Shown: positions 1 to 7,359, counted from the stretch's first letter. The stretch is DNA of 9,990 nt from an uncultured bacterium (GCA_947074225.1 CAMTOX010000043.1:1-9990); one strand, 5' to 3'. The notes: generated by a model from the letters alone, not told the origin. A program made the numbers and translations.

Positions 1-52
1 CATACGAGATGTCTGAATGTGACTGGAGTTCAGACGTGTGCTCTTCCGATCT
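1..52 (+). other. Illumina library adapter left on contig end (artefact)
   Basis: Positions 1-10 (CATACGAGAT) are the end of the Illumina P7 oligo. Positions 11-18 (GTCTGAAT) sit where the 8-base sample index belongs. Positions 19-52 are the complete read-2 adapter, starting GTGACTGGAGTTC and ending CTCTTCCGATCT. The order P7 end, index, read-2 adapter is exactly that of a TruSeq-style indexed adapter, so this is untrimmed synthetic sequence and not genomic DNA. Translated from 19 it reads VTGVQTCALPI, a peptide known to contaminate protein databases. I did not match the index to a specific kit barcode. Genomic sequence starts at 53. Confidence 0.98.
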
Positions 53-234
53 TGCGCAAATTAGAAGAAGATGGCTTGGTGAAACGTACTCTTTATCCGG
101 AAGTTCCTCCACGCGTGGAGTATGAACTTACAGCAAGAGCACAGACTTTACTGCCACATTTAAATGGATTAATTGGCTGGGCTAAAGAGAATATAAACGA
201 AATTATGGAGTGCCGTAAAGAGTTTCAAAAATAA
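53..234 (+). CDS. HxlR-family winged-helix regulator, 5'-truncated (C-terminal ~60 residues)
   Basis: The frame open from the adapter to the TAA at 232-234 encodes a typical HxlR C-terminal half. It has the end of the recognition helix (LRKLEEDGLVKR), then the hallmark wing PEVPPRVEYELT, then a final helix with LIGWAKENI. HxlR proteins are small (about 100-120 residue) dimeric winged-helix DNA-binding regulators, often responding to redox or electrophile stress and often acting on a neighbouring gene. About half the protein, including the start and first helices, is missing because the contig ends here. The first wholly genomic codon is at 55. An apparent start at position 19 (GTG) is adapter sequence and must not be used. 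Target and inducer cannot be inferred. Confidence 0.9.
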
Positions 235-334
235 TGTATATAGAACATCAACTCTCTAATGCAACACGATTCACCGGCTTAGAAGAGAAGAAAAAATCAA
301 TAAGGACTATATAAATATATAACAGTTTATAATC

Positions 335-643
335 ATGTCACTATTTTTTATACTCATACTCTTTGTTATCTCTATAGGTATTATCATTGCAGCACTCTAT
401 GTTGTGTTTCATATCTGTGTATATCTCTTTGGCTCTATTATACTTCTCTTTGAACTCATATCCGGGAAGAAGAGTAAAGAAGATTGGAAAAAAGAGATGG
501 AAGAGATAAAGAAACGTGAGACTTTGAAGAAAGCGTATTATGCAAAGAAGAGTGCCGAAAAGAATAAAAAGCATACCATTACCGGCACTATTACATTTGA
601 TAATCCCATTGACTCTACACTTAAAGAGATGGGATTAGATTAA
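335..643 (+). CDS. Small membrane protein of unknown function (102 aa)
   Basis: I do not recognise this protein. Residues 2-43 are almost wholly hydrophobic, long enough for one long or two short membrane segments (roughly 3-25 and 28-42). Residues 45-79 are strongly basic and charged with many Lys and Glu, probably a cytoplasmic amphipathic helix or coiled coil. Residues 80-102 form a polar tail (HTITGTITFDNP...) ending KEMGLD. The charge pattern suggests the N-terminal part is in the inner membrane with the C-terminus inside the cell. It starts at an ATG after an AT-rich leader without a Shine-Dalgarno site, usual for Bacteroidota. It lies 100 bp after the HxlR gene and 69 bp before the PAS gene on the same strand, and no terminator is visible between these genes. 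The clear residue pattern and ordinary length make it likely to be real. Confidence 0.7.
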   Translation: MSLFFILILFVISIGIIIAALYVVFHICVYLFGSIILLFELISGKKSKEDWKKEMEEIKKRETLKKAYYAKKSAEKNKKHTITGTITFDNPIDSTLKEMGLD

Positions 644-712
644 AGACACATGATAAAGCACAAGAAAATAATATAAAACAACACACACTCATTTAAATCA
701 TTTAAACTAACC

Positions 713-1048
713 ATGCAATATTTTGAAGAGGTACCCTTTGCCGTTACCGTATGCGACAAAGAGGGCAATGTAGTAGAGATGAACGAACGTTCTAAAGAGA
801 CCTTTGCCAAACATGGCGATTTAATAGGCAAGTCGCTTTTTGATTGTCATCCACCCAAAGCAAGCGAAATACTTCGCCAGCTGCTATCTAACCACGAGGT
901 AAATGCTTATACCATCGAAAAAAATGGCGTTAAGAAATTAATTTATCAGGCTCCTTGGTCTATTGCCGGAGAGTTTGAGGGCTATATTGAACTTTCGCTG
1001 GTACTTCCTAACGAGATGCCGCACTATGTGCGTCCCACAACATTATAG
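713..1048 (+). CDS. Stand-alone PAS-domain protein (111 aa)
   Basis: The whole protein is about one PAS domain. Residues 3-31 give the first strands and helix (PFAVTVCDKEGNVVEMNE, then SKETFA). Residues 38-48 carry IGKSLFDCHPP, and later strands include YTIEKNGVKKLIYQAPW and the final strand around GYIELSLVLP. The Cys45-His46-Pro-Pro motif resembles the CHPP motif of PAS domains linked to DUF438 and hemerythrin-like proteins. No kinase, cyclase or DNA-binding domain is attached, so any signal would have to pass by protein-protein contact. PAS domains bind haem, flavin or small ligands, but no cofactor can be assigned from sequence; Cys45/His46 as metal or haem ligands is speculation. It converges on the metal transporter gene with a 15-bp gap and no visible terminator. 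Confidence 0.85.
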   Translation: MQYFEEVPFAVTVCDKEGNVVEMNERSKETFAKHGDLIGKSLFDCHPPKASEILRQLLSNHEVNAYTIEKNGVKKLIYQAPWSIAGEFEGYIELSLVLPNEMPHYVRPTTL

Positions 1049-1063
1049 AGAAAATCACTTCTA

Positions 1064-2335
1064 TTAAAACTTCACTCCACAAAAGGAGAGCAGCAGGCCA
1101 ATATTAAGCACTGTCACAATGGTTCCCATAATATAGAGTAGCCATTTGGTGAATGGACGGTTGCGGTATTTTCCCATCACTTTCTCGGACGAGGTAAGTT
1201 TTACCTGCATAAAGATGGTGATGGGTAGCTGCACGCTCAGTGCCATTTGTGAGTAGATAAGAGCTTTAAAAGGGTTACCCACAAAAAGAATAATAACAAA
1301 AGCTACCAAGAGGGAAATGAGCACTCCCACACGCGAGTGCGAATCTTTAATATCGTAGCTCTCTTTGAAATAACCGGCAAAGATGGAACCTGCTGCCATA
1401 CCAGAGGTAATGGTTGAGGAGATACCTGCCAAGAGCAGTGCCACAGCAAAGACTATGGCAGCATGCGAACCTAAAAGGGGCGCTAAAAGCGAATTGGCCT
1501 GCTGAAGCTCATCGACCACTACTCCACGCTTAAAGAAGGTAGCGGCAGCCAAAATAATCATGGCGCTATTAATGGCCCACCCAATAAACATAGAGAGGAA
1601 AGTATCTAAAAACTCATAACGTAGCTGCTTCTTTATCACTCCTTCGTCCTTGAGGTTCCACTGTCGACTTTGGATTACCTCCGAGTGTAGAAATAGATTA
1701 TGTGGCATTACCACTGCTCCTAACACACTCATAATAATTACCATGGAGCCTTGCGGAATGGAGGGTTTCACCCACCCCACAGCAGCTTTACCCCACTCCA
1801 CATCGACCAACGTCAGTTCGTAGAGAAAAGAGAGCCCAATAATAGAGACAAAGGCAATGATTCCACGTTCAATGAAGGAGTAGGCATTGGTAAAGAGCAT
1901 AATAATTACAAAGATAAGTACCAAAAGAGCACCTATACGTATGGGAATGTCGAAGAGCATTTCCAACGCTATGGCGCCACCCAATATCTCGGCCATAGAG
2001 GTGGAGATGGAGGCCAGCATGGCAGAGCCAATAAGCAGCGAGGAGTAACGTGGCTTATAGTAAGCTTTGGCAGCTTCCGAAAGGCACTTACCGGTTACTA
2101 TACCTAAGTGCGCCACATTATGTTGAAGCAGTATGAGCATTACCGTAGAGAGTGTAACAATCCACAAGAGTGCATAACCATATTCTGAACCGGCAGCTAA
2201 ATTAGAGGCCCAATTTCCGGGATCGATAAACCCTACGGTAACCAATAGTCCCGGTCCAATATATTTCAGAATCTCTAAACCACCTAACTTCGGGTGGTGA
2301 TTCTTAGGTTGTACCCACTCTTTAATTTTACTCAT
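1064..2335 (-). CDS. mntH: Nramp-family divalent metal (Mn2+/Fe2+)-proton symporter
   Basis: This is an inner-membrane carrier with about 11 hydrophobic segments. From the ATG at 2335 (423 aa), TM1 carries the family signature DPGN at residues 38-41. TM6 carries AVVMPHN, with Ala207, Met210 and His212. Asp38, Asn41, Ala207 and Met210 correspond to the metal-binding residues of characterised Nramp proteins, and the methionine favours Mn2+/Fe2+ over Mg2+ or Ca2+. LGIVTG near residue 77 is also a family motif. The start is uncertain. The frame stays open to a GTG at 2428 (454 aa), and another ATG lies at 2353 (429 aa). I prefer 2335 because MSKIKEW runs directly into the conserved KLGGLEILKYIGPG segment, while the upstream extension looks unlike coding sequence. 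The symbol is by family similarity. A terminator separates it from the upstream cca gene. Confidence 0.92.
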   Translation of the reverse strand: MSKIKEWVQPKNHHPKLGGLEILKYIGPGLLVTVGFIDPGNWASNLAAGSEYGYALLWIVTLSTVMLILLQHNVAHLGIVTGKCLSEAAKAYYKPRYSSLLIGSAMLASISTSMAEILGGAIALEMLFDIPIRIGALLVLIFVIIMLFTNAYSFIERGIIAFVSIIGLSFLYELTLVDVEWGKAAVGWVKPSIPQGSMVIIMSVLGAVVMPHNLFLHSEVIQSRQWNLKDEGVIKKQLRYEFLDTFLSMFIGWAINSAMIILAAATFFKRGVVVDELQQANSLLAPLLGSHAAIVFAVALLLAGISSTITSGMAAGSIFAGYFKESYDIKDSHSRVGVLISLLVAFVIILFVGNPFKALIYSQMALSVQLPITIFMQVKLTSSEKVMGKYRNRPFTKWLLYIMGTIVTVLNIGLLLSFCGVKF

Positions 2336-2604
2336 AAATTCATGGTTTTGCATTAAGTCATCAAAAAATAAGCCAATAATTGTGTTATAATTCAACCTTA
2401 TATGCTTACAACGAAACAAACGCTGCACCCCATAGCCAATGAAAATGGATGCGAAAAGGTGAGCATATTCATAGAAAATTGTCGACTAAAAAAGATTATC
2501 CCTAGCCTCTCATAAATAAATGCATCTAAATAGTGTCAAAGGTTTATGTTCTATTTTCTCGTAACAAATGGCCAGTTATATCTTAGGCTTTGTGGCAATA
2601 TGAA

Positions 2605-2640
2605 ACTAAAAAAGGCGTGATTCATCACGCCTTTTTTAGT
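2605..2640 (-). terminator. Rho-independent terminator after cca
   Basis: A perfect 16-bp inverted repeat (arms 2605-2620 and 2625-2640) surrounds a 4-base loop. The core stem is GGCGTGA/TCACGCC flanked by A and T runs, so it can end transcripts in either direction. It begins 9 bp past the cca stop codon and gives TTTTTT after the stem on the minus strand. It separates rlmD-cca from the metal transporter gene downstream. Confidence 0.93.
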
Positions 2641-2648
2641 TCTAATCT

Positions 2649-4070
2649 CTATTTCTGCTCTACCGGCACCAAGCCACGTTCGGCACCCAACTTAAGCATA
2701 AGCTCATAGGCAGCATCATGTTCATTGGGTATAATGCCGTCCAGAATAGAATCTTTAATTTGAGTTTTAATATCGCCAATAATATTGCAAGGTGGCAAAG
2801 CAAAGACTTTCATAATCTCATCGCCATCTACTGGTGGTTGGAAGTTACGTATCTTGTCGCGCTCTTCCAACTCTTTAAGTTTTGTTCTTACCAATTGGAA
2901 GTTCTCTGAAAAGCGCTTCACTTTCTCACGGTTGTTAGAGGTAATATCGCTTTCGCAAAGAGTCATCAAAGAATCAATATCGTCTCCGGCATCGAAAAGC
3001 AGACGTCGCACTGCGCTATCTGTAACCACATCCTCGCTCAACACTATGGGTCGCATATGCAGCAACACCATCTTCTGCACAAATCTCATAGAGTCGTTCA
3101 ACGGCAATTTCATCTTTTTAAAGATGGCAGGAACCATTTTATTACCCACAAAATTGTGGTTTCTAAAGGTCCAACCGGCCTTATTGTCCCATTGCTTAGT
3201 GGCAGGTTTACCAATATCGTGCATAAGTGCTCCCCAGCGTAACCATAGCTCGTCGCTCTTCTCGGCCAAATTATCCAACACTTTAAGGGTGTGCAAAAAG
3301 ACATCTTTATGCCCCCTTTTGTTACGTATCTCCACACCTTTCATGGCATCTAACTCTGGGAATATAAGTTCTAAGAGCCCTGTCTGCTCTAAGAGCAGGA
3401 ATCCTACCGAAGGTTTGGGCGACAACATAATCTTATTAAGTTCATCGTTAATACGTTCTTTCGTGATAATATTAATTCGTTCGCGGTTACGCGAAATGGC
3501 TTGATAGGTCTCCGGGTCGATATAAAACTGTAACTGTGCTGCAAAACGAATGGCACGCATCATACGCAGTGGGTCGTCGCTAAAGGTAATATCGGGGTCT
3601 AAAGGGGTACGTAGCACCTTATTCTCTAGATCTTGAAGTCCGCCAAAAGGGTCCACGAGTTCTCCAAATCGGTCGGCATTCAAACATATTGCCAAAGCAT
3701 TAACGGTGAAGTCGCGTCGGTTTTGGTCGTCCTCCAGAGTTCCCTCTTCGACAATTGGATTGCGGCTATCTCTCTGATACGACTCTTTACGTGCCCCCAC
3801 AAACTCCACTTCATATTTGCCCTTCTTAACCTGTGCAGTACCAAAATTTTTAAATACGGCCAATGATGCTCCCTTACCTAACGATTTGGCAAAAGCCTCA
3901 GCCATAGCAATGCCACTACCCACTACCACCACATCAATATCTTTCGATGGACGTTTGAGTAGTATATCGCGTACATAGCCTCCAATTAAAAAGCATGGAT
4001 AACCCAGAGCATCGGCGGTTTGCCCAATCTTATGAAAGATTGGGTCGGAAATATGTGAGGACAAATTCAT
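2649..4070 (-). CDS. cca: CCA tRNA nucleotidyltransferase with HD domain
   Basis: Adds or repairs the 3'-terminal CCA of tRNAs in the cytoplasm using CTP and ATP (class II nucleotidyltransferase, poly(A) polymerase-like head). Numbered from the ATG at 4070 (473 aa), the catalytic head has GGYVRD at 30-35 and the metal-binding DID at 44-46. RRDFTVNA follows at 118-125, DDPLRMMRAIRF at 165-176, and ERINDEL at 205-211. The C-terminal half is an HD-type domain with His260 and HDIGK at 284-288, as in many bacterial CCA enzymes; its activity is not predictable here. A longer frame begins at a TTG at 4082, but the ATG four codons later gives MNLSSHISDP, a natural family N-terminus. The gene lies 40 bp downstream of rlmD and is probably cotranscribed with it. 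The enzyme is needed here because the tRNA-Ser gene in this window has no encoded CCA. Confidence 0.95.
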   Translation of the reverse strand: MNLSSHISDPIFHKIGQTADALGYPCFLIGGYVRDILLKRPSKDIDVVVVGSGIAMAEAFAKSLGKGASLAVFKNFGTAQVKKGKYEVEFVGARKESYQRDSRNPIVEEGTLEDDQNRRDFTVNALAICLNADRFGELVDPFGGLQDLENKVLRTPLDPDITFSDDPLRMMRAIRFAAQLQFYIDPETYQAISRNRERINIITKERINDELNKIMLSPKPSVGFLLLEQTGLLELIFPELDAMKGVEIRNKRGHKDVFLHTLKVLDNLAEKSDELWLRWGALMHDIGKPATKQWDNKAGWTFRNHNFVGNKMVPAIFKKMKLPLNDSMRFVQKMVLLHMRPIVLSEDVVTDSAVRRLLFDAGDDIDSLMTLCESDITSNNREKVKRFSENFQLVRTKLKELEERDKIRNFQPPVDGDEIMKVFALPPCNIIGDIKTQIKDSILDGIIPNEHDAAYELMLKLGAERGLVPVEQK

Positions 4071-4110
4071 TGTTTGTGTCAAAATAGTTAAAGGGGTTTT
4101 ACGACATGTC

Positions 4111-5526
4111 TTACGCTTCGCGTAAAGAGAGTTTTACAACATTCTCTACATGGTGCGTATGTGGAAACATATCGACAGGTTGCACAGCATCTACACGGTA
4201 CTTACTATCTAAGAGTTGCAAATCGCGTGCTTGAGTAGCCGGGTTACAGCTAACATAGACAATACGTTTTGGCATAGCATTGAGAATAACCTTTACCACA
4301 TCGTCGTGCATACCGGCACGTGGTGGGTCGGTGATGATAACATCCGGGCGACCATATTCGGCAATAAAATCGTCGGTAAGGATATCCTTCATATCGCCGG
4401 CAAAGAAAAGGGTATTATCAATCTTATTAATTTGAGAATTCACTTTAGCATCTTCAATAGCTTCTGGTACATACTCAATACCAATAACCTGTTTTGCTTG
4501 ACCACTCACAAAGTTTGCGATGGTACCGGTACCGGTATAAAGGTCGTAGACCAATTCATTGCCGGTTAATTCGGCAAAGTTGCGAGTAATTTTATAAAGC
4601 TCGTAAGCTTGCTCAGAGTTGGTTTGATAGAACGATTTGGCTCCAATTTTAAACTGCAATCCCTCCATCTGCTCCACAATATAGTAGCGTCCGGCAAAGC
4701 AGCATATCTCTTGGTCGGTAATGGTATCGTTACATTTGGTATTGATAACATAGAGCAAAGCGGTAATTTCCGGAAACTGCTCTTTAAGATGTTGCAATAG
4801 CGCCACACGTGTAGGTTCATCTTCGTAGAAGAATACCATGACAATCATCAACTCGCCTGTAGAGGTGGTACGTACCATGAGTGTACGTAAGAATCCCTCT
4901 TGATTTTTAAGATCGAAGAAGGTTAAGCCATGCTCTAAGGCATAGCGACGAATCTCGTTACGTAAACGGTTAGAGATATCGTCCTGCAACCAACATTTAT
5001 GTACATCGAGAACCTTATCGAACATACCCGGAATGTGGAATCCCACCCCATTCATGGTCTCGCCAGTGTTACCGGCTTGCATATCTTCGTAGGTTAACCA
5101 ACGCTTATTAGAGAAGGTATATTCCAATTTATTGCGGTAGAAGCTTGTCTTTTGCGAACCTAAGATAGGTGTTATCTCCGGGAGTTCTACTTTACCTAAA
5201 CGTGTAAGGTTATCGACCACTTGTTGTTGCTTATAACGAATTTGCTCGCTATAAGGTAAGATTTGCCACTTACAACCTCCGCACACTCCAAAGTGTTCGC
5301 AAAGCGGTTCGCATCGCAAGTCGCTTTTTTTATGAAATTTCACCACACGTCCCTCCATGTAGTTACGTTTTTTCTTTATGATTTGTAGGTCTACAATATC
5401 GCCAGGAACGGCATAAGCTACAAACACCACAAGATCATCTATTTTTGCTATTGCTTTACCTTCGGCAGCCACATCGGTGATGGTAACCTCCGAAAAGAAG
5501 GGTAATTGCTTTTGTTTACGCGCCAT
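4111..5526 (-). CDS. rlmD: 23S rRNA (uracil-C5)-methyltransferase, RlmD/RumA type
   Basis: S-adenosylmethionine-dependent enzyme of the TrmA/RumA family that makes 5-methyluridine in RNA. The TRAM RNA-binding domain spans about residues 8-65. The iron-sulphur cluster cysteines are Cys76, Cys82 and Cys85 (CEHFGVCGGC), with Cys178 (HKCW) a likely fourth ligand. The SAM fold follows with DLYTGTGTIANF, then VIGIEYVPEA, then DPPRAGMH. The catalytic nucleophile is Cys427 in VSCNPATQARDL, and the likely general base is Glu461 in HHVENV. At 471 aa it has normal length. The ATG at 5526 is clear. Assignment to U1939 of 23S rRNA follows the usual annotation of Bacteroidota homologues; paralogues with other uridine targets (U747, or tRNA U54) cannot be fully excluded. 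It is first in a two-gene unit with cca, and a -7 element lies at 5630-5637. Confidence 0.93.
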   Translation of the reverse strand: MARKQKQLPFFSEVTITDVAAEGKAIAKIDDLVVFVAYAVPGDIVDLQIIKKKRNYMEGRVVKFHKKSDLRCEPLCEHFGVCGGCKWQILPYSEQIRYKQQQVVDNLTRLGKVELPEITPILGSQKTSFYRNKLEYTFSNKRWLTYEDMQAGNTGETMNGVGFHIPGMFDKVLDVHKCWLQDDISNRLRNEIRRYALEHGLTFFDLKNQEGFLRTLMVRTTSTGELMIVMVFFYEDEPTRVALLQHLKEQFPEITALLYVINTKCNDTITDQEICCFAGRYYIVEQMEGLQFKIGAKSFYQTNSEQAYELYKITRNFAELTGNELVYDLYTGTGTIANFVSGQAKQVIGIEYVPEAIEDAKVNSQINKIDNTLFFAGDMKDILTDDFIAEYGRPDVIITDPPRAGMHDDVVKVILNAMPKRIVYVSCNPATQARDLQLLDSKYRVDAVQPVDMFPHTHHVENVVKLSLREA

Positions 5527-5629
5527 AATTTATTTTATATTCTATTCTTTATATTTCTATCAGCAAACAGGTTATGCCTATTCATACTCACAAAATCAAC
5601 CATTATAATAGGGCCTGATAATTAGCGTG

Positions 5630-5637
5630 CAAAGATA
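5630..5637 (-). promoter_or_regulatory. Bacteroidota -7 promoter element for rlmD-cca
   Basis: On the minus strand this reads TATCTTTG, a perfect match to the Bacteroidota -7 consensus TAnnTTTG, about 104 bp upstream of the rlmD ATG. No good TTTG -33 box is seen at the usual 19-21 bp spacing. The same 9 bases (TATCTTTGC) occur upstream of the hydrolase gene and of tRNA-Ser. Confidence 0.6.
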
Positions 5638-5640
5638 GCA

Positions 5641-5898
5641 AAAATAATGGGTATCTGGGCTATGGTTATTGAGTAGCTTTTAAAAACAGATTTATGGGCA
5701 TTTCAGAGCTCTGTAAGGCGATGCTACAAGGGGCCATCAGAAGCACTTCATGGGTGGTTCTAGCAGGATGTGCATGGAGTACCGAACAGTTAAAGGTAGA
5801 GCTATACAAGGGTTCCCCTCCAACCACCATTAGGGTGGTTGCTACCACCAAGAAAGAGAAAATACCCTACAAGCGCAGTGAATATGAAATATAATCTC
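5641..5898. other. Divergent intergenic region with coding-like but unassigned sequence
   Basis: This lies within the 404-bp gene-free stretch (5527-5930) between rlmD and the acetyltransferase. An ATG-started plus-strand frame runs 5694-5894 (66 codons, MGISELCKAMLQ...), and a minus-strand frame with only a TTG start covers 5666-5851. Neither resembles a protein I know. The stretch is clearly more GC-rich than the other intergenic sequences here, which fits a decayed gene or a small real one, but the evidence does not decide. It also holds a small 7-bp hairpin (AACCACC at 5822-5828, GGTGGTT at 5834-5840). I do not call a gene. Confidence 0.35.
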
Positions 5899-5906
5899 TA
5901 CATTTG
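5899..5906 (+). promoter_or_regulatory. -7 promoter element for the GNAT gene
   Basis: TACATTTG matches the Bacteroidota -7 consensus TAnnTTTG and lies 24 bp before the ATG at 5931. A -33 TTTG is not evident. This element overlaps the in-frame TTG at 5904, which argues against that TTG as a translation start. Confidence 0.5.
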
Positions 5907-5930
5907 CCCAAAAGAACAAGCGTAACCATT

Positions 5931-6476
5931 ATGAGCTATTTAAAGAATTCAACTCTACTCTTGCGTGCTTTAGAGCCTCACGACTTAGAGTCGCTATATG
6001 CATGGGAGAACAACAGTGCCTTTTGGCACACCGGGAGCACCATAGAGCCCTACTCTCGACATCTGTTAACAGAGTTTATTGAGCAGATGGGTAAGAACAT
6101 CTTTGAAAACAAGCAGCTACGTTTAGTCATTGAACGTCGCAAGGATGGTACTGCCATAGGTGCCGTAGACCTTTTTGATTACGACCACATCCATAATCGT
6201 GCCGCTGTGGGCCTCTTCATTGCCCCTGAAGAGCAAGGCAAAGGGTATGGCAAGCAAGCGCTACAACTCATTATTGATTATGCTTTCAACCACTTGCATA
6301 TGCAACAACTCTATGCCCACGTGGGCATATCCAATAGTGCCAGCATGGCCCTATTCACTGCCTCGAAATTTGAACAAGTAGGACTCTTGAAACATTGGAT
6401 GCGAAACAGATTGGCTTACGAAGATGTGGCTCTATTCCAGCTTTTAAATCCGACAATACACACCACAGAGTCCTAA
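5931..6476 (+). CDS. GNAT-family N-acetyltransferase (RimL/SpeG-like)
   Basis: A 181-residue acetyl-CoA-dependent acetyltransferase of the RimJ/RimL/SpeG-like GNAT subgroup. The N-terminus LLLRALEPHDLESLYAWEN is the typical opening of this subgroup. Strand 4 and the pyrophosphate-binding loop are seen as VGLFIAPEEQGKGYGKQAL, with the motif A signature QGKGYG at 102-107. The C-terminal part VGISNSASMALFTASKFEQVG is the usual Asn-x-x-(S/A) motif B region. The frame extends upstream to a TTG at 5904, but that codon sits inside the probable promoter, so the ATG at 5931 is chosen. The substrate (polyamine, ribosomal protein N-terminus, small molecule) cannot be told from sequence. It is a single-gene transcript ended by the hairpin at 6494-6539. 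Confidence 0.9.
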   Translation: MSYLKNSTLLLRALEPHDLESLYAWENNSAFWHTGSTIEPYSRHLLTEFIEQMGKNIFENKQLRLVIERRKDGTAIGAVDLFDYDHIHNRAAVGLFIAPEEQGKGYGKQALQLIIDYAFNHLHMQQLYAHVGISNSASMALFTASKFEQVGLLKHWMRNRLAYEDVALFQLLNPTIHTTES

Positions 6477-6493
6477 CAAGGCACAAACTACCT

Positions 6494-6539
6494 AAAGAGC
6501 GATGGCATGAGTAGAAATATACTCATGCCATCGCTCTTT
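6494..6539. terminator. Bidirectional terminator between convergent genes
   Basis: A perfect 20-bp inverted repeat (6494-6513 and 6520-6539) surrounds a 6-base loop, with GAGCGATGGCATGAGT as the stem core and A/T tails at both ends. It lies 17 bp after the GNAT stop and 18 bp after the hydrolase stop on the other strand, so it serves both. Confidence 0.93.
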
Positions 6540-6557
6540 TATTGGTATGTAATAGTG

Positions 6558-7331
6558 TTACAGTAGTATTTCAAAATCGTCGGCCGACGCTTGAAAAGGG
6601 AAGCGTTCTCTTATTTGACGTAGCTTCTCAATGTTTATCTGTCCAGTTTTTGCTGCCGTTTCATCATCTTCAAACTGTACAAGTGTCTTACCTCGGGGGT
6701 CTAACAACACGGAGTGTCCATTATGATAGATGTTGTAGGTATCGCGCCCCACAGCATTTACCCCTATTAAGTAGGCTTGATTCTCTATGGCACGTGCCTG
6801 TGTAAGAATATCCCAAGCATCTATACGATCTTTAGGCCAATTTGCCACATAGATAAGTACGTCGTAGCTATTGCCCCCTTTATTACGGCTCCAAACAGGG
6901 AAGCGTAGGTCGTAACAGATGAGCATTCTGAAAGTCACCCCTTTAAAGGTCACATCTAAATGGGTATCGCCAGGAGAGAAGTGGCGTTTCTCATCGCCAA
7001 TAAAGAGGTGTCTTTTGTCGGCAAATCCAATGGTACCATCCGGCTGGCAGAAGAATCCGCGGTTATAGAACTTATCGCCTACCTGAGCCATTATAGATCC
7101 TGCCACAGCATAATTTCCTTGTGCCGCCCAACGTTTCACAGCTTGCAGTGCTTCGCCATCGGTACTCTCGGCAAGCTCGGGCTGATTCACACAAAAGCCG
7201 GTACTAAACATCTCGGGCAGCACTAACAGATCGGTTTTACCATAATGAGCCTCGGCAATAGCTCCAAAGTGAGAGAGATTACGCTCTTTATTGCCCCACT
7301 CTATCTCTTCTTGTATTAATGTTATACGCAT
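6558..7331 (-). CDS. Carbon-nitrogen hydrolase, omega-amidase (Nit2/YafV)-like
   Basis: A 257-residue cytoplasmic enzyme of the nitrilase superfamily. The Glu-Lys-Cys catalytic set is complete: Glu40 in VLPEMFSTGF, Lys106 in DKRHLF, and Cys139 in MLICYDLRFP. PEMFSTGF, and WSRN soon after the cysteine, are typical of the omega-amidase/YafV branch. That branch hydrolyses alpha-ketoglutaramate or alpha-ketosuccinamate, linked to methionine salvage and repair of glutamine-transaminase products. The full length and ATG start (7331) are normal. Branch assignment is by motif resemblance; another small aliphatic amide substrate is possible. It is transcribed alone from a promoter near 7360 and converges on the GNAT gene. 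Confidence 0.92.
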   Translation of the reverse strand: MRITLIQEEIEWGNKERNLSHFGAIAEAHYGKTDLLVLPEMFSTGFCVNQPELAESTDGEALQAVKRWAAQGNYAVAGSIMAQVGDKFYNRGFFCQPDGTIGFADKRHLFIGDEKRHFSPGDTHLDVTFKGVTFRMLICYDLRFPVWSRNKGGNSYDVLIYVANWPKDRIDAWDILTQARAIENQAYLIGVNAVGRDTYNIYHNGHSVLLDPRGKTLVQFEDDETAAKTGQINIEKLRQIRERFPFQASADDFEILL

Positions 7332-7359
7332 GGAAATGACATTTATTGATTTGAGTTAG

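Noticed and set aside
19..54. N-terminus of a regulator beginning at GTG 19
   Set aside because: These codons are the Illumina read-2 adapter; only sequence from 53 on is genomic.
1751..2107. Plus-strand open frame (118 codons) opposite the metal transporter
   Set aside because: Antisense shadow of conserved transmembrane coding sequence; low-complexity, His/Gly-rich product with no family features.
2336..2428. Thirty-one-residue N-terminal extension of the Nramp transporter from a GTG
   Set aside because: The extension has no family resemblance, and ATG codons at 2353 and 2335 give normal N-termini.
2785..3504. Long plus-strand open frame (239 codons) opposite cca
   Set aside because: It lies wholly antisense to a well-supported gene with every family motif; composition and sequence look like a shadow frame.
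4071..4082. TTG start for cca
   Set aside because: An ATG four codons downstream gives a typical family start; TTG starts are rare and no supporting ribosome site is seen.
5822..5840. Terminator at the AACCACC/GGTGGTT hairpin
   Set aside because: The stem is only 7 bp, there is no T-run on either side, and no well-supported gene ends there.
5904..5930. TTG start for the GNAT acetyltransferase
   Set aside because: The TTG forms part of the TACATTTG promoter element, and the ATG at 5931 begins the conserved domain properly.
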